Position numbers and translations under genes: made by a program
Assembly: GCA_020629895.1 (NCBI GenBank)
Contig: JAHDCM010000118.1
Span: forward strand, 1-9,172
Direction of reading: 5' to 3'
DNA: 9,172 nucleotides
Source of the DNA: Bacteroidota bacterium
GTDB taxonomy: Bacteria > Bacteroidota > Bacteroidia > Chitinophagales > UBA2359
Notes under the pieces: model-generated
Database searches by the model: none
What the model saw: the letters and a program-made list of their open reading frames with translations, nothing else
Told to the model about the DNA's origin: nothing
Shown here: one piece after another, positions 1 through 6,672 of the stretch
Layout: the number at the start of each line of letters is the position of its first letter
Numbering within the stretch: position 1 is the first letter of the stretch

Positions 1-211
1 TACCGCGTGAGGGATAGTAACGGTAGCTTGGTGAAATAGAAAAGTAGTGCGGCTACACCTAGCAGGGCTGACAGCGGAAGACACTGCTAGGTGTAAAAGC
101 CGCACCCTTTTTCTATGAGCCAACTACAAGTGAATAGCCCGACCTTTTTTCGCCTCGTGCCTGTTGATGCCTTTGGGGCATTGACAGGCGAGGCGAAAAA
201 AGGACACGCCC
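1..211 (+). repeat. Large structured non-coding element with two long hairpins
   Basis: No plausible gene covers this stretch, but it folds extensively. An outer helix pairs gcgtg (5-9) with cacgc (205-209). Inside it, arm 1 pairs 23-31 with 120-127 (one bulged C), then 36-43 with 109-116, 47-54 with 98-105 and 55-65 with 84-94, closing on an 18-nt loop. Arm 2 is a 27-bp stem, 143-171 with 177-203, with a 2-nt bulge (158-159) and a 5-nt loop. The unpaired joints carry gcgtgagggata (5-16) and gaatagcccgacc (132-144), and ggg 11-13 could also pair with ccc 138-140. From memory, gcgtgaggga, agcccgacc and acacgccc blocks recur between genes in many Bacteroidota genomes with variable hairpins between them; I cannot verify that here. 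It lies beyond the 3' end of the minus-strand T9SS gene and may extend left of base 1. It could be a structured RNA, a non-autonomous repeat or a processing/termination structure. Confidence 0.6.
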
Positions 212-220
212 AGTTATTGA

Positions 221-252
221 TGATGGGGTGATTGGATGATGGGGTGATTGGA
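221..252. repeat. Two perfect copies of a 16-bp tandem repeat
   Basis: The unit tgatggggtgattgga occurs at 221-236 and again, identically, at 237-252. It fills the gap between the structured element and the stop codon of the minus-strand T9SS gene (stop complement at 255-257). It is too short to be coding. It may be a small variable-number repeat or a duplication scar next to the element. Confidence 0.85.
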
Positions 253-254
253 TT

Positions 255-1817
255 TTAAAACCGTATAACTTTCTTGGTCATCACCCCTTCATTACTTTTG
301 ACTTGTACCATATACTGCCCAGGAAGGATGTCTTGCATGGGAAGGATAACTTTTGCATTGTTAAGGTTTGTTTGATATACGATACGTCCTTGCATATCGA
401 ATAAAGTGACCTCACAATGGGAGCAAACTTGCTCATTTTCGAGTATTAAACTTGGCTGATCTTTGTGAATGGGATTGGGATAAACCTGCCAGTGATGGTT
501 AATAACTGGCGCATCATCAACAGAAGTAAAGGCAAATATACCTGTATTGAAAGGTGTCCCGTTTTCGCCTTGAGTAGCACTATTGTAATATACTAATTCT
601 CTTTTTTCGACCCAACGAGACATATTTTCGCAAAAAGTATATGGGCCTCCTAAGTTTTCTAAGTATTGAATTCGCGGATGACAATCAATCAGTCCCATTA
701 TGCCACAAAACTCATCATCTGCAATTAGGGTGTATTTAATACGTTCTCCTGGTTCGCCTTGTTGGTACACAATGCGTGAACAATGAGCTGATAATGGAAA
801 TTCATCTAAATCTTTTGGGTCTATTTTCACATTGAAAGATCGTTCCTCCAGTTCTTCTTCTAAAAAGGGTAAGCTTTTTTGATTCGTAAATGTTTCGACG
901 ATATACTCATTATAGTACTTTTTCTCATTCTGATAATCGTAACCGATTTTCACACCTGTTGAAATAACTAGCTCTCTTTTTACATCAAAATTACCATTAT
1001 CATGTATCTGTAATATTTGAAATTTATAAAAATGAGTAAGTACAGCAACACTGTCAGGTACTCCGAAAGCGTCACCATAAAATGCTTCTCTTTTTTCAAA
1101 CTGATATTTTACATGTAATTCATCACCTGCTGTAAATCCATATATCTCTTTGCGGCTTAGGTTTTGCATACCTGCTTGTGGCTCAGTAAGTCCTAGTAGT
1201 TTTACAGAACTACCTGCTCGCCATGTATCATGATAAGGGAAGTCATAAAAAATGGGGCATTCGATCATACCAAAATTTTGGCTAATTTTGATGACGCGAT
1301 CATGCCAAACATGTGTCTCATCTACGAGTCCATTTTTTTCTATCTTTAGGCGAATGGTCATGACCTCATCTGTAAGTCCTATAAAAGTTTCTGCTACTTG
1401 TTGTTCAAGGGTAGCTTTCAGTTGCAGGCTATCTACATCGGTCATGATCCAAGTATCTCCTACTTGCATATTTGCAGGAAAATAAAATTGGACATCTTCA
1501 TAGTTCTGAATAACTTGTCTCCCATCATTATAGATAAGAAATTCTCCTAACCAAGATTGTGTAGCTAATTGACAAAACCCCCACCCCAAAAAAGAAGGGA
1601 TATAATTACTTTTAAATGCATATCTGGTCAGTGAATCTTGGTTGGTAATGTTTTCAATCTCTAAACCCCGAATTTCTCTACTATTTATCATATCTATTGA
1701 GCTATCTTCTCCGCCATATAAGGCAGTAGAAGGCGGTAGAATTTTGAAGCCTTGTGCAATGGAGGTATTGGAATAAAAAAGGAAGAGAACTAAAAAAAGG
1801 TAGTTAAATAATTTCAT
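255..1817 (-). CDS. Secreted protein with T9SS type A C-terminal sorting domain
   Basis: This 520-residue exported protein has an unrecognised main body. I chose the ATG at 1817 because it gives a clean signal peptide: MKLFNYLFLVLFLFYSNTS, then cleavage near SIA-QG. The in-frame ATG at 1856 would put 13 extra residues ahead of it. The body (about 23-430) has motifs I associate with uncharacterised Bacteroidota secreted proteins: VGDTW, a HDRVIKISQNFGMIE segment leading to an FP-containing turn, LLGLTEPQAGMQNL and IYGFTAGDELH. Residues from about 441 to the end form a typical type A sorting domain: WQVYPNP, LFDMQGRIV, LPGQYMVQV and a terminal basic KKVIRF. Such domains direct export across the outer membrane by the Por machinery and are then cleaved or anchored. 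Paired cysteines may form disulfides. No catalytic motif is visible, so adhesion, structure or an unknown enzyme activity all remain open. Confidence 0.9.
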   Translation of the reverse strand: MKLFNYLFLVLFLFYSNTSIAQGFKILPPSTALYGGEDSSIDMINSREIRGLEIENITNQDSLTRYAFKSNYIPSFLGWGFCQLATQSWLGEFLIYNDGRQVIQNYEDVQFYFPANMQVGDTWIMTDVDSLQLKATLEQQVAETFIGLTDEVMTIRLKIEKNGLVDETHVWHDRVIKISQNFGMIECPIFYDFPYHDTWRAGSSVKLLGLTEPQAGMQNLSRKEIYGFTAGDELHVKYQFEKREAFYGDAFGVPDSVAVLTHFYKFQILQIHDNGNFDVKRELVISTGVKIGYDYQNEKKYYNEYIVETFTNQKSLPFLEEELEERSFNVKIDPKDLDEFPLSAHCSRIVYQQGEPGERIKYTLIADDEFCGIMGLIDCHPRIQYLENLGGPYTFCENMSRWVEKRELVYYNSATQGENGTPFNTGIFAFTSVDDAPVINHHWQVYPNPIHKDQPSLILENEQVCSHCEVTLFDMQGRIVYQTNLNNAKVILPMQDILPGQYMVQVKSNEGVMTKKVIRF

Positions 1818-2017
1818 AAAAAAATAATCAATAAATACTAAATATGTATGGGCCATTCGCTAAATACAAATGGTAGTTATTTACCTCAAGAAAAGGTAAG
1901 TATTAGTCAGGAAGGAAAAAATAAAAAGGAAAGGATAAAAGATAAATTAACAAATAATCAAATTATTAACACTCAAGTCTGGTTGTTTATTGCACAAAAT
2001 AGCCAAAAAAAAATTAA

Positions 2018-2157
2018 ATCATCACCTTTGCAGAAAGAGGCGATATTATTGATGTTGAGTTTATTGAATTTCAAACAGGTAGTAATCTAGCACAAGAAGT
2101 AGAAGACCAAACAGGTTTTCCGAATTCTGTTTTGGATATTGAATATGATGTAGCAGT
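2018..2157 (+). pseudogene. Orphan coding-like frame, possible gene remnant
   Basis: This frame opens after a stop at 2015-2017 and stays open to a stop at 2210-2212. It has no ATG or GTG start, and the part from 2158 on is antisense to the fur gene. The segment before fur reads like real protein: TFAERGDIIDVEF, then TGSNLAQEVEDQTGFPNS and LDIEYDVAVYR. It is rich in Glu and Asp and uses ordinary codons, unlike the low-complexity Lys/Asn frames nearby. A promoter-like caccTTTGCA lies at 2023-2032, with no good -33 element. An ATG at 2052 in another frame gives MLSLLNFKQ and stops soon, so a frameshift could join the two. I do not recognise the family. It could be a remnant cut off at the fur junction, or chance. 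The rest of 1857-2017 shows only AT-rich sequence with no gene, RNA or clear promoter. Confidence 0.3.
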
Positions 2158-2625
2158 CTATCGAATTGCTTTTTTCTTTCCTTCACAATCTTTATTCGCA
2201 CACACACCATAAAAATTGAGGGAGTGTTTGACAATTTCAAAGTTGAAAATTTCGGAAACCATATCCTGAATATTGCGAATACGTGGGTCGCAAAATTCAA
2301 GTACTTTATCACATTCATAACAAATGAGGTGGTCGTGTTGCTGGAAACCGTATGATTTTTCGTAGTAGGTTTTATTTTTACCAAATTGATGGCGACTTAC
2401 TAAATTGCAATCTACCAGTAGTTCGAGGGTATTGTAAATGGTAGCACGACTAATACGATTTTCTTTACTTTTGATGCTAATAAAAAGAGAATCAGCGTCG
2501 AAGTGATCTTTTCGGTGATAGATATCTTCTAAAATAAGCATTCGTTCAGGCGTTTTACGAAGCTTTTTTTCGCCCAGATAATTAATAAATAGTTCCTTAA
2601 TTTTATCGAAGTTTTTAATGACCAT
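2158..2625 (-). CDS. fur: Fur-family metal-dependent transcriptional regulator
   Basis: This is a 155-residue repressor of normal Fur length, expected to bind DNA as a metal-loaded dimer. The N-terminal winged helix includes LRKTPERMLILEDIY (22-36) and the recognition helix SRATIYNTLELL (59-70). The dimerisation half carries the metal ligands: QHDHLIC with H97 and H99, C102 and C105 (CYEC), and C142 and C147 (CANKDC), which with the CxxC pair likely form a structural zinc site. H41 and E89 match the positions of E. coli Fur H33 and E81. Residue E110 in VLEF sits where PerR regulators carry the Asp needed for peroxide sensing, so a Fur-type iron sensor is favoured over PerR. Zur or another subfamily cannot be excluded. 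The gene lies 75 bp downstream of the hupE-like gene on the same strand and has its own promoter-like -7 box. No obvious terminator follows it. Confidence 0.93.
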   Translation of the reverse strand: MVIKNFDKIKELFINYLGEKKLRKTPERMLILEDIYHRKDHFDADSLFISIKSKENRISRATIYNTLELLVDCNLVSRHQFGKNKTYYEKSYGFQQHDHLICYECDKVLEFCDPRIRNIQDMVSEIFNFEIVKHSLNFYGVCANKDCEGKKKAIR

Positions 2626-2668
2626 TTTAGATATTTGGATGGTAACAGGAGTAGGTGATGGTTTAAAG

Positions 2669-2676
2669 CAAAGATA
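2669..2676 (-). promoter_or_regulatory. Promoter -7 box upstream of fur
   Basis: Read on the minus strand this is TATCTTTG, a perfect match to the Bacteroidota -7 consensus TAnnTTTG and followed by C. It lies 43 nt upstream of the fur start, in the 75-bp gap after hupE. No good TTG -33 element lies about 20 nt further upstream, so the box may be weak or activator-assisted. It would let fur be transcribed apart from hupE. Confidence 0.5.
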
Positions 2677-2700
2677 GGTATTTTTTGGGTAACTAATTTT

Positions 2701-3306
2701 CTATCCTCCTGTTAGGACATTATACAGTAAACTAATGGCAAGACCTCCTGCTATAAAAGAAATAACTCGAATCCATGCTTGATGAGAAACACGAAGTATA
2801 TTTAAGCAAATATAACTTACCAGCATTACAGCACCTACAATCAGTAATTGTCCTGCTTCAATACCAATATTGAATGGAAAAAGAAGTGCGATAATAGATT
2901 GGTCTTTCATAAGTAATGCCTTAAATTGGTTAGAAAAACCCATTCCATGAATTAGTCCAAATAGTAGAGCCATTAGGTAATGTGGGTAAAGTGCAGTGAC
3001 GTTTACTTGGCTTTGATCTTGTACTTGATGATGAGGCAATAGATTGTAAGTAGCCGTTAGTATAATGGTAATAGGAATTAAAGCTTCAATGAGTAGGCTT
3101 GGAAAACGAATTATATCTAATGCTGCAAGGATAAGTGTGAGGGAGTGGCCAATTGTAAATGCCGTAATAAGAATGAGTATTTTGCGCCAATCGGCCACCT
3201 TGTACAAAGCACATAGAGCTACAATAAAAATCAAATGGTCATAGGCATTTAGATCTAAAATATGTTGGAATCCAAGTTGGAAATAGGTGTAAAATAGACT
3301 GTTCAT
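2701..3306 (-). CDS. HupE/UreJ-like integral membrane protein
   Basis: This is a 201-residue, mostly hydrophobic protein with about six membrane segments. It shows the conserved pattern of the HupE/UreJ family: GFQHILDLNAYDHLIF (12-27), TIGHSLTL (51-58), EALIP (74-78), FGLIHGMGFS (116-125) and FNIGIEAGQ (145-153). H15, D23, H24, H54, H120 and E150 are plausible metal-contacting residues. Family members are thought to be nickel/cobalt permeases or accessory proteins for metalloenzymes, but Bacteroidota members are poorly characterised. I chose the ATG at 3306 because it starts just before the first conserved motif; the ATG at 3393 would add a poor extension across the divergent gene. Transcription would run on towards fur, 75 bp downstream, which fits a metal-homeostasis pairing. 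No hydrogenase or urease genes are visible. Confidence 0.85.
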   Translation of the reverse strand: MNSLFYTYFQLGFQHILDLNAYDHLIFIVALCALYKVADWRKILILITAFTIGHSLTLILAALDIIRFPSLLIEALIPITIILTATYNLLPHHQVQDQSQVNVTALYPHYLMALLFGLIHGMGFSNQFKALLMKDQSIIALLFPFNIGIEAGQLLIVGAVMLVSYICLNILRVSHQAWIRVISFIAGGLAISLLYNVLTGG

Positions 3307-3310
3307 TTTA

Positions 3311-3341
3311 CAATGATATATAAAATGGGAAAAAACTACAA
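3311..3341 (-). promoter_or_regulatory. Candidate hupE promoter inside the divergent gene
   Basis: On the minus strand, TTG (complement of 3339-3341) is followed after exactly 20 nt by TATCATTG (complement of 3311-3318), one mismatch from TAnnTTTG. Transcription would begin about at the hupE start codon, giving a leaderless or nearly leaderless message. The whole site lies at or within the 5' end of the divergent plus-strand gene. Confidence 0.5.
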
Positions 3342-3618
3342 GGAATATTCTATTCACTGTGCCAAATGCAATACTTATATGCTCACTTACCATAAATTTG
3401 GAGCAGGAAAAGGTATTCTACGATTGTATTTTGCACACATCACTGCTCCTGAGTCATTAGCTGCACTCGCTAGGTCTGATTATGAACGCATTAGCCAAGT
3501 TCCGAACCTACAATGTCCTAATTGTCAGGAAGTGATTGGAGTACCAGCTACTAGCAAAGGGAAAAGATGGGTCTTTCGTATGCGACAAGGTTTTTTTCGT
3601 CGGAAGCTTCACAAGTAA
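3313..3618 (+). CDS. Small double-CxxC zinc-ribbon-like protein
   Basis: This is a 101-residue basic protein with two CxxC pairs: CAKC (C16, C19) and CPNC (C68, C71). The spacing suits a zinc ribbon formed by two knuckles. Between them lie YHKFGAGKGILRLYF and a helical segment; the tail GKRWVFRMRQGFFRRKLHK is strongly basic. I recall similar small uncharacterised proteins in other bacteria with a CxxC, Y-K-G-G-L-R, CPxC plan, but I cannot name the family. It is probably cytoplasmic, with nucleic-acid contact possible from the charge. The start may be the ATG at 3313 or the one at 3325; the later one would leave 18 nt instead of 6 nt to the divergent hupE start. A 7-bp hairpin (3626-3645) follows the stop but lacks a T-run. 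Confidence 0.75.
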   Translation: MIYKMGKNYKEYSIHCAKCNTYMLTYHKFGAGKGILRLYFAHITAPESLAALARSDYERISQVPNLQCPNCQEVIGVPATSKGKRWVFRMRQGFFRRKLHK

Positions 3619-3665
3619 CAAAATACTAAATTAAAAAGAATTTAGATAACAAAACACACATTTCC

Positions 3666-3697
3666 TTTGGATATTATTGCCAAATACTGTATTTTTG
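3666..3697 (+). promoter_or_regulatory. Near-ideal Bacteroidota promoter for the SnoaL-like gene
   Basis: TTTG at 3666-3669 is separated by exactly 20 nt from TATTTTTG at 3690-3697. Both boxes match the Bacteroidota primary sigma consensus (TTTG and TAnnTTTG). The start codon is at 3744, so the leader would be about 40 nt and AT-rich. Confidence 0.75.
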
Positions 3698-3743
3698 TTT
3701 CATCCTATCTAGCTTTTTCATTTCATTTATTAAACAAAATAAT

Positions 3744-4097
3744 ATGACCACTCAAGAAGTAGCTAATCGTTTTACTGAATTGTATCGCCAAAATAAAATT
3801 GAGGAGATTTACAAAGAACTTTACGCACCACAATGTTCTAGTCATGAATCACCTGGTTCCGAATGGCCCGCCGCAGAAGGGATGGAAGCTATTCAAGCCA
3901 AAGGTAAAAAATGGCAGGAGATGGTAGAAGAATTTCATGGGTCGGGTATTTCTGATCCTGTTGTTGCTGGCCGTCATTTCACTTTAGGGATGTGGATGGA
4001 TATCACCTACAAAGGAAAGGAACGTATGACTGATAATGAAGTTTGTGTGTACGAGGTTGCAGATGGCAAAATTGTAAGTGAACGTTTCTTTTATTAG
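3744..4097 (+). CDS. SnoaL-like / NTF2-fold small protein
   Basis: This is a 117-residue cytoplasmic protein with no signal peptide. The pattern fits the SnoaL-like branch of the NTF2 superfamily: an N-terminal helix TTQEVANRFTELYRQNKIEE, a SSHESP segment after the second helix (32-37), a GMEAIQAKGKKW helix (46-57), then beta strands ending in CVYEVADGKIVSERFFY. That DGKI-x-x-E-x-FFY ending is typical. Members of this fold form small cone-shaped barrels with a central pocket and range from isomerases and cyclases to proteins with no known activity. No catalytic residue set can be assigned. The gene appears to be a single transcription unit, with a strong promoter upstream and an intrinsic terminator downstream. 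Confidence 0.82.
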   Translation: MTTQEVANRFTELYRQNKIEEIYKELYAPQCSSHESPGSEWPAAEGMEAIQAKGKKWQEMVEEFHGSGISDPVVAGRHFTLGMWMDITYKGKERMTDNEVCVYEVADGKIVSERFFY

Positions 4098-4160
4098 AAA
4101 ACATACATTTAGTAATGTATAAAGAATAGGTTTCATTAATAAACCACTAAGTTAATCCAT

Positions 4161-4199
4161 AGGCAATATCATAGTAAAACACTACGATATTGCCTTTTT
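4161..4199 (+). terminator. Intrinsic terminator after the SnoaL-like gene
   Basis: aggcaatatc (4161-4170) and gatattgcct (4186-4195) form a perfect 10-bp stem, extended inwards after one mismatch by 4 bp around the loop aaaac. A run of T follows (to 4199, with more T after). It lies 63 nt past the stop codon at 4097. In the rest of 4098-4445 I see only the promoter and inverted repeat listed separately, and no gene. Confidence 0.88.
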
Positions 4200-4338
4200 C
4201 TTTTTTATCCTGCCCTATCTTGCCATTTTTTTAGCTTCTATCAGACTAATGTAAAAAAGACATACGCCTAGCTCTTTCCTTATTTCGTCTAAAAACCAAT
4301 AACAACGCCCTACTTACAATTTACCAATACAAATGTAG

Positions 4339-4376
4339 TTTCATATATGACATTCCATTGACGGAAGTATATGAAA
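4339..4376. repeat. 9-bp inverted repeat around the -33 box of the T9SS type B gene
   Basis: tttcatata (4339-4347) and tatatgaaa (4368-4376) are perfect reverse complements 20 nt apart. The candidate -33 TTG (4358-4360) lies between the arms. The placement suits a regulator-binding site, although AT-rich repeats of this length can arise by chance. Confidence 0.4.
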
Positions 4377-4391
4377 AGCGCATAGATTTTG
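4358..4391 (+). promoter_or_regulatory. Candidate promoter for the T9SS type B gene
   Basis: TTG (4358-4360) is followed after 22 nt by TAGATTTTG (4383-4391), which matches TAnnTTTG with one extra base. Transcription from here would give a leader of about 45-50 nt before the ATG at 4446. It would also make the upstream TTG at 4389 an impossible start, because that codon lies inside the -7 box. Confidence 0.45.
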
Positions 4392-4445
4392 CCCCTTATT
4401 GACCTTGACTACGCCTCAATCAATATCACAAAAACCATCATATAC

Positions 4446-6539
4446 ATGTCTCAACTTGTCTCAGTATCTATTCAACGTGCCTTGTATTTATTTTTACTCT
4501 CTCATACCCTTTCACCTGCTTTCTCTCAAACCGCTTGTAATAATGTCAACTTTGAACTAGGAAACACGCTTGGCTGGCAAGGCTATACGGGTTACATAGA
4601 CAAAGATGGTACAGTCGTCATTGAAGAGTTTGGTTTTAGCAAAGAGCAACATAAAATCACTGAGCTAGATGATGGCTATGATCCCATAGCTCGTGAACAC
4701 TGTGAACGTTGGGATACTATTCGGATGGTAGCTTTAGGAGGCAATCACTCGCTACGTTTAGGTAATGAATCTATTGGAGCAAAAGCAGAACGTATTGTCA
4801 AAAACTTTGAAGTTACTCCCGACAATAGTGCATTTATTTTTCAATATGCAGTTATACTCAATGACCCTGAACACGAACATTTTGAACAACCGCGTTTTGA
4901 ATTGCGAGTATTTGATGAAAATGGAGAGCTATATCCTTGTGGAGAATATCAAGTAAGAGCAGCTGAGTTTATTGAAGGATTTGAAAGTTGTGAAGAAGGC
5001 TGGCGTGTACGTCCGTGGACAACCGTAGGAATTGCCCTTAATGAATATATTGGGAAAGAAGTAACCGTTGAATTCATCACAACTGATTGTGCGCAAGGTG
5101 GACATGCAGGCTATGCGTATGTCGATGCGGCTTGCCATCCTTTTCAAATCACGCGGGATGAATTTTGTGAAGGCGTAACGAGTTTAATGATGGAAGTGCC
5201 TCCTGGATTTGCCAGTTATCGTTGGTCTACGGGTGATACAAGCCGTATGATACAAGTTGAAGAGCCACAAGAAGGACAAGTTTTTAGCGTTGAATTAACC
5301 TCATTGACAGGTTGTGTCTTTAACCTCCAAGATTCACTGCCTTTCTTAAATCCTCCTCCTATCGTAGAACTAGATAGTTTACAAACGCCAAGTATATGTG
5401 AAGGAGAATCTTATGAGTTGCTTGTACAAGGGCAATATATTGACCAAATTTATTGGCCGCAGTTAGAACAAAATGGTCATCGTATTATGGTGACCCCAAC
5501 AGCAACAACAACCTATTATTTTGAAGCTAGTAATAAAGATGCTTGTGAGACAATTAGTGACTCAATTACAATCGAAGTACTTCCTCTCCCTAATTTAGCT
5601 CCTTTTAGTAGAGATACAAGTGTTTGTAAAGGTGATACTGTTACTGTCACTATTGAAGGAGATTACGACGGAATAGTAGAATGGGAAAATATAAGAAGCG
5701 ATTCTAGTAGTTTATCTTTTATCGCAGATTCTACCATAACCCTTCATTATACTATTTCGGGTAGCACTGTCTGTACCTATACCGACAGCATTCTAGTACG
5801 TGTTATTGATCCAGGTGAAGTCTATTTCACCGTAGATGATCAGGCTATTTGTGAAGGAGAAAGTATTACCCTTAGTGTTATTGGCACTCATCAAGGTACT
5901 GTTTATTGGCCAGAGCTACAACGCAATGATTTTGACCTCACTGTTTCTCCCGATACAACAACAGTTTACACTTACCAAGTACTAGACGTATCTGGCTGTG
6001 CCACTTTTGAGAGTGAGGTACTTGTAGAGGTCACTCAACTACCTGATATTCAATGGGAAAGCCCTCGATGTGAACGAGAGGCTTTTTGGTTAAATGCAAC
6101 TTGGGCAGGTGCCACTTATGAATGGCAAGATGGGTCTAGTAACTCACAATTTTATGTGCAAAAATCAGGTACTTATAATGTTACAATTACCAACGCCTGT
6201 GGTAGCAGTACGGCAACCGTAGATGTGCAAGTTGCCGAATTTAATAATGGTTGTGATATTCAAATTCCTACTGCTTTTTCCCCTAATGATGATGGCATTA
6301 ATGACCGAATAGAGGCCATTACAGATTGTATTGATAACGAATTAATTAATTATGAATTCAAAATCTATGACCGATGGGGGCAATTAATTTTTAAAACCAA
6401 TGATCTTCAGAAATCTTGGGATGGCTATTTTAGGGGAACACCTGCACCAATGGGTGTATATGTTTGGTTTTTAGATTATGACAACCCCATCTGTGGAAAA
6501 CAACTCCGCAGAAAAGGAAACTTGACAGTGATTCGGTAA
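4446..6539 (+). CDS. Multi-domain surface protein with T9SS type B (gliding-associated) C-terminal domain
   Basis: This is a 697-residue exported protein. I chose the ATG at 4446 because it gives a signal peptide (hydrophobic ALYLFLLSHTLSPAFS, cleavage before Q28). An N-terminal domain (about 29-231) begins CNNVNFELG, contains GGNHSLRLG, and ends with CAQGGHAGYAYVDAAC; it looks like a jelly-roll binding module. About five Ig-like or PKD-like modules follow (232-303, 305-378, 382-454, 460-530, 532-597). Several open with a CEGES or CKGDT motif, and the second and fourth share YWPEL/YWPQL, so they probably arose by duplication. Residues 604-697 form the type B sorting domain: IPTAFSPNDDGIND, IYDRWGQLIFKT, WDGYFRG, PMGVYVW and the terminal KGNLTVIR. 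Type B proteins use T9SS and are often tethered through PorP/SprF-like partners, none of which is next door here. A role in adhesion or gliding is inferred. Confidence 0.93.
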   Translation: MSQLVSVSIQRALYLFLLSHTLSPAFSQTACNNVNFELGNTLGWQGYTGYIDKDGTVVIEEFGFSKEQHKITELDDGYDPIAREHCERWDTIRMVALGGNHSLRLGNESIGAKAERIVKNFEVTPDNSAFIFQYAVILNDPEHEHFEQPRFELRVFDENGELYPCGEYQVRAAEFIEGFESCEEGWRVRPWTTVGIALNEYIGKEVTVEFITTDCAQGGHAGYAYVDAACHPFQITRDEFCEGVTSLMMEVPPGFASYRWSTGDTSRMIQVEEPQEGQVFSVELTSLTGCVFNLQDSLPFLNPPPIVELDSLQTPSICEGESYELLVQGQYIDQIYWPQLEQNGHRIMVTPTATTTYYFEASNKDACETISDSITIEVLPLPNLAPFSRDTSVCKGDTVTVTIEGDYDGIVEWENIRSDSSSLSFIADSTITLHYTISGSTVCTYTDSILVRVIDPGEVYFTVDDQAICEGESITLSVIGTHQGTVYWPELQRNDFDLTVSPDTTTVYTYQVLDVSGCATFESEVLVEVTQLPDIQWESPRCEREAFWLNATWAGATYEWQDGSSNSQFYVQKSGTYNVTITNACGSSTATVDVQVAEFNNGCDIQIPTAFSPNDDGINDRIEAITDCIDNELINYEFKIYDRWGQLIFKTNDLQKSWDGYFRGTPAPMGVYVWFLDYDNPICGKQLRRKGNLTVIR

Positions 6540-6548
6540 CATAATATA

Positions 6549-6568
6549 TTTTTTACAATAGTAAAAAA
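6549..6568. repeat. AT-rich 8-bp hairpin after the T9SS type B gene
   Basis: ttttttac (6549-6556) and gtaaaaaa (6561-6568) pair around the tetraloop aata, 10 nt after the stop codon. The stem is almost all A-T and no T-run follows on the plus strand, so it is at best a weak terminator or an RNA 3'-end structure. The rest of the 133-bp gap before the S41 gene shows no convincing promoter. Confidence 0.3.
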
Positions 6569-6672
6569 ATTAGCCTTATATACTTATAATCTGCTGAATC
6601 TGTATTATTTTTATGCCACACTAACGTACCAAATTCACGCTCACATAACATTAACCCCAAAAAGCTCTAGAA

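Noticed and set aside
1815..1856. Upstream ATG at 1856 for the T9SS type A gene
   Set aside because: It would add 13 residues in front of a signal peptide that is already complete from the ATG at 1817.
1867..1889. Promoter-like boxes upstream of the T9SS type A gene (minus strand)
   Set aside because: The -7-like TACCATTTG has an extra base and the nearest TTG is only 11 nt away, too close for a Bacteroidota promoter.
1848..2090. Plus-strand 80-codon frame
   Set aside because: It is Lys/Asn/Gln-rich low-complexity translation of AT-rich DNA, overlaps the 5' end of the T9SS gene's longer form and has no recognisable domain.
2107..2135. 8-bp hairpin with one bulge just downstream of fur
   Set aside because: No T-run follows on the minus strand and the loop is 12 nt, so it does not qualify as a terminator.
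2061..2384. Minus-strand 107-codon frame overlapping fur
   Set aside because: It lies in another frame over the clear Fur coding sequence and has no domain of its own.
3626..3645. 7-bp hairpin after the double-CxxC gene
   Set aside because: The stem is perfect but almost all A-T and lacks a following T-run; termination is not supported.
4389..4445. TTG start at 4389 for the T9SS type B gene
   Set aside because: It adds 19 residues before a good signal peptide and falls inside the candidate -7 box.
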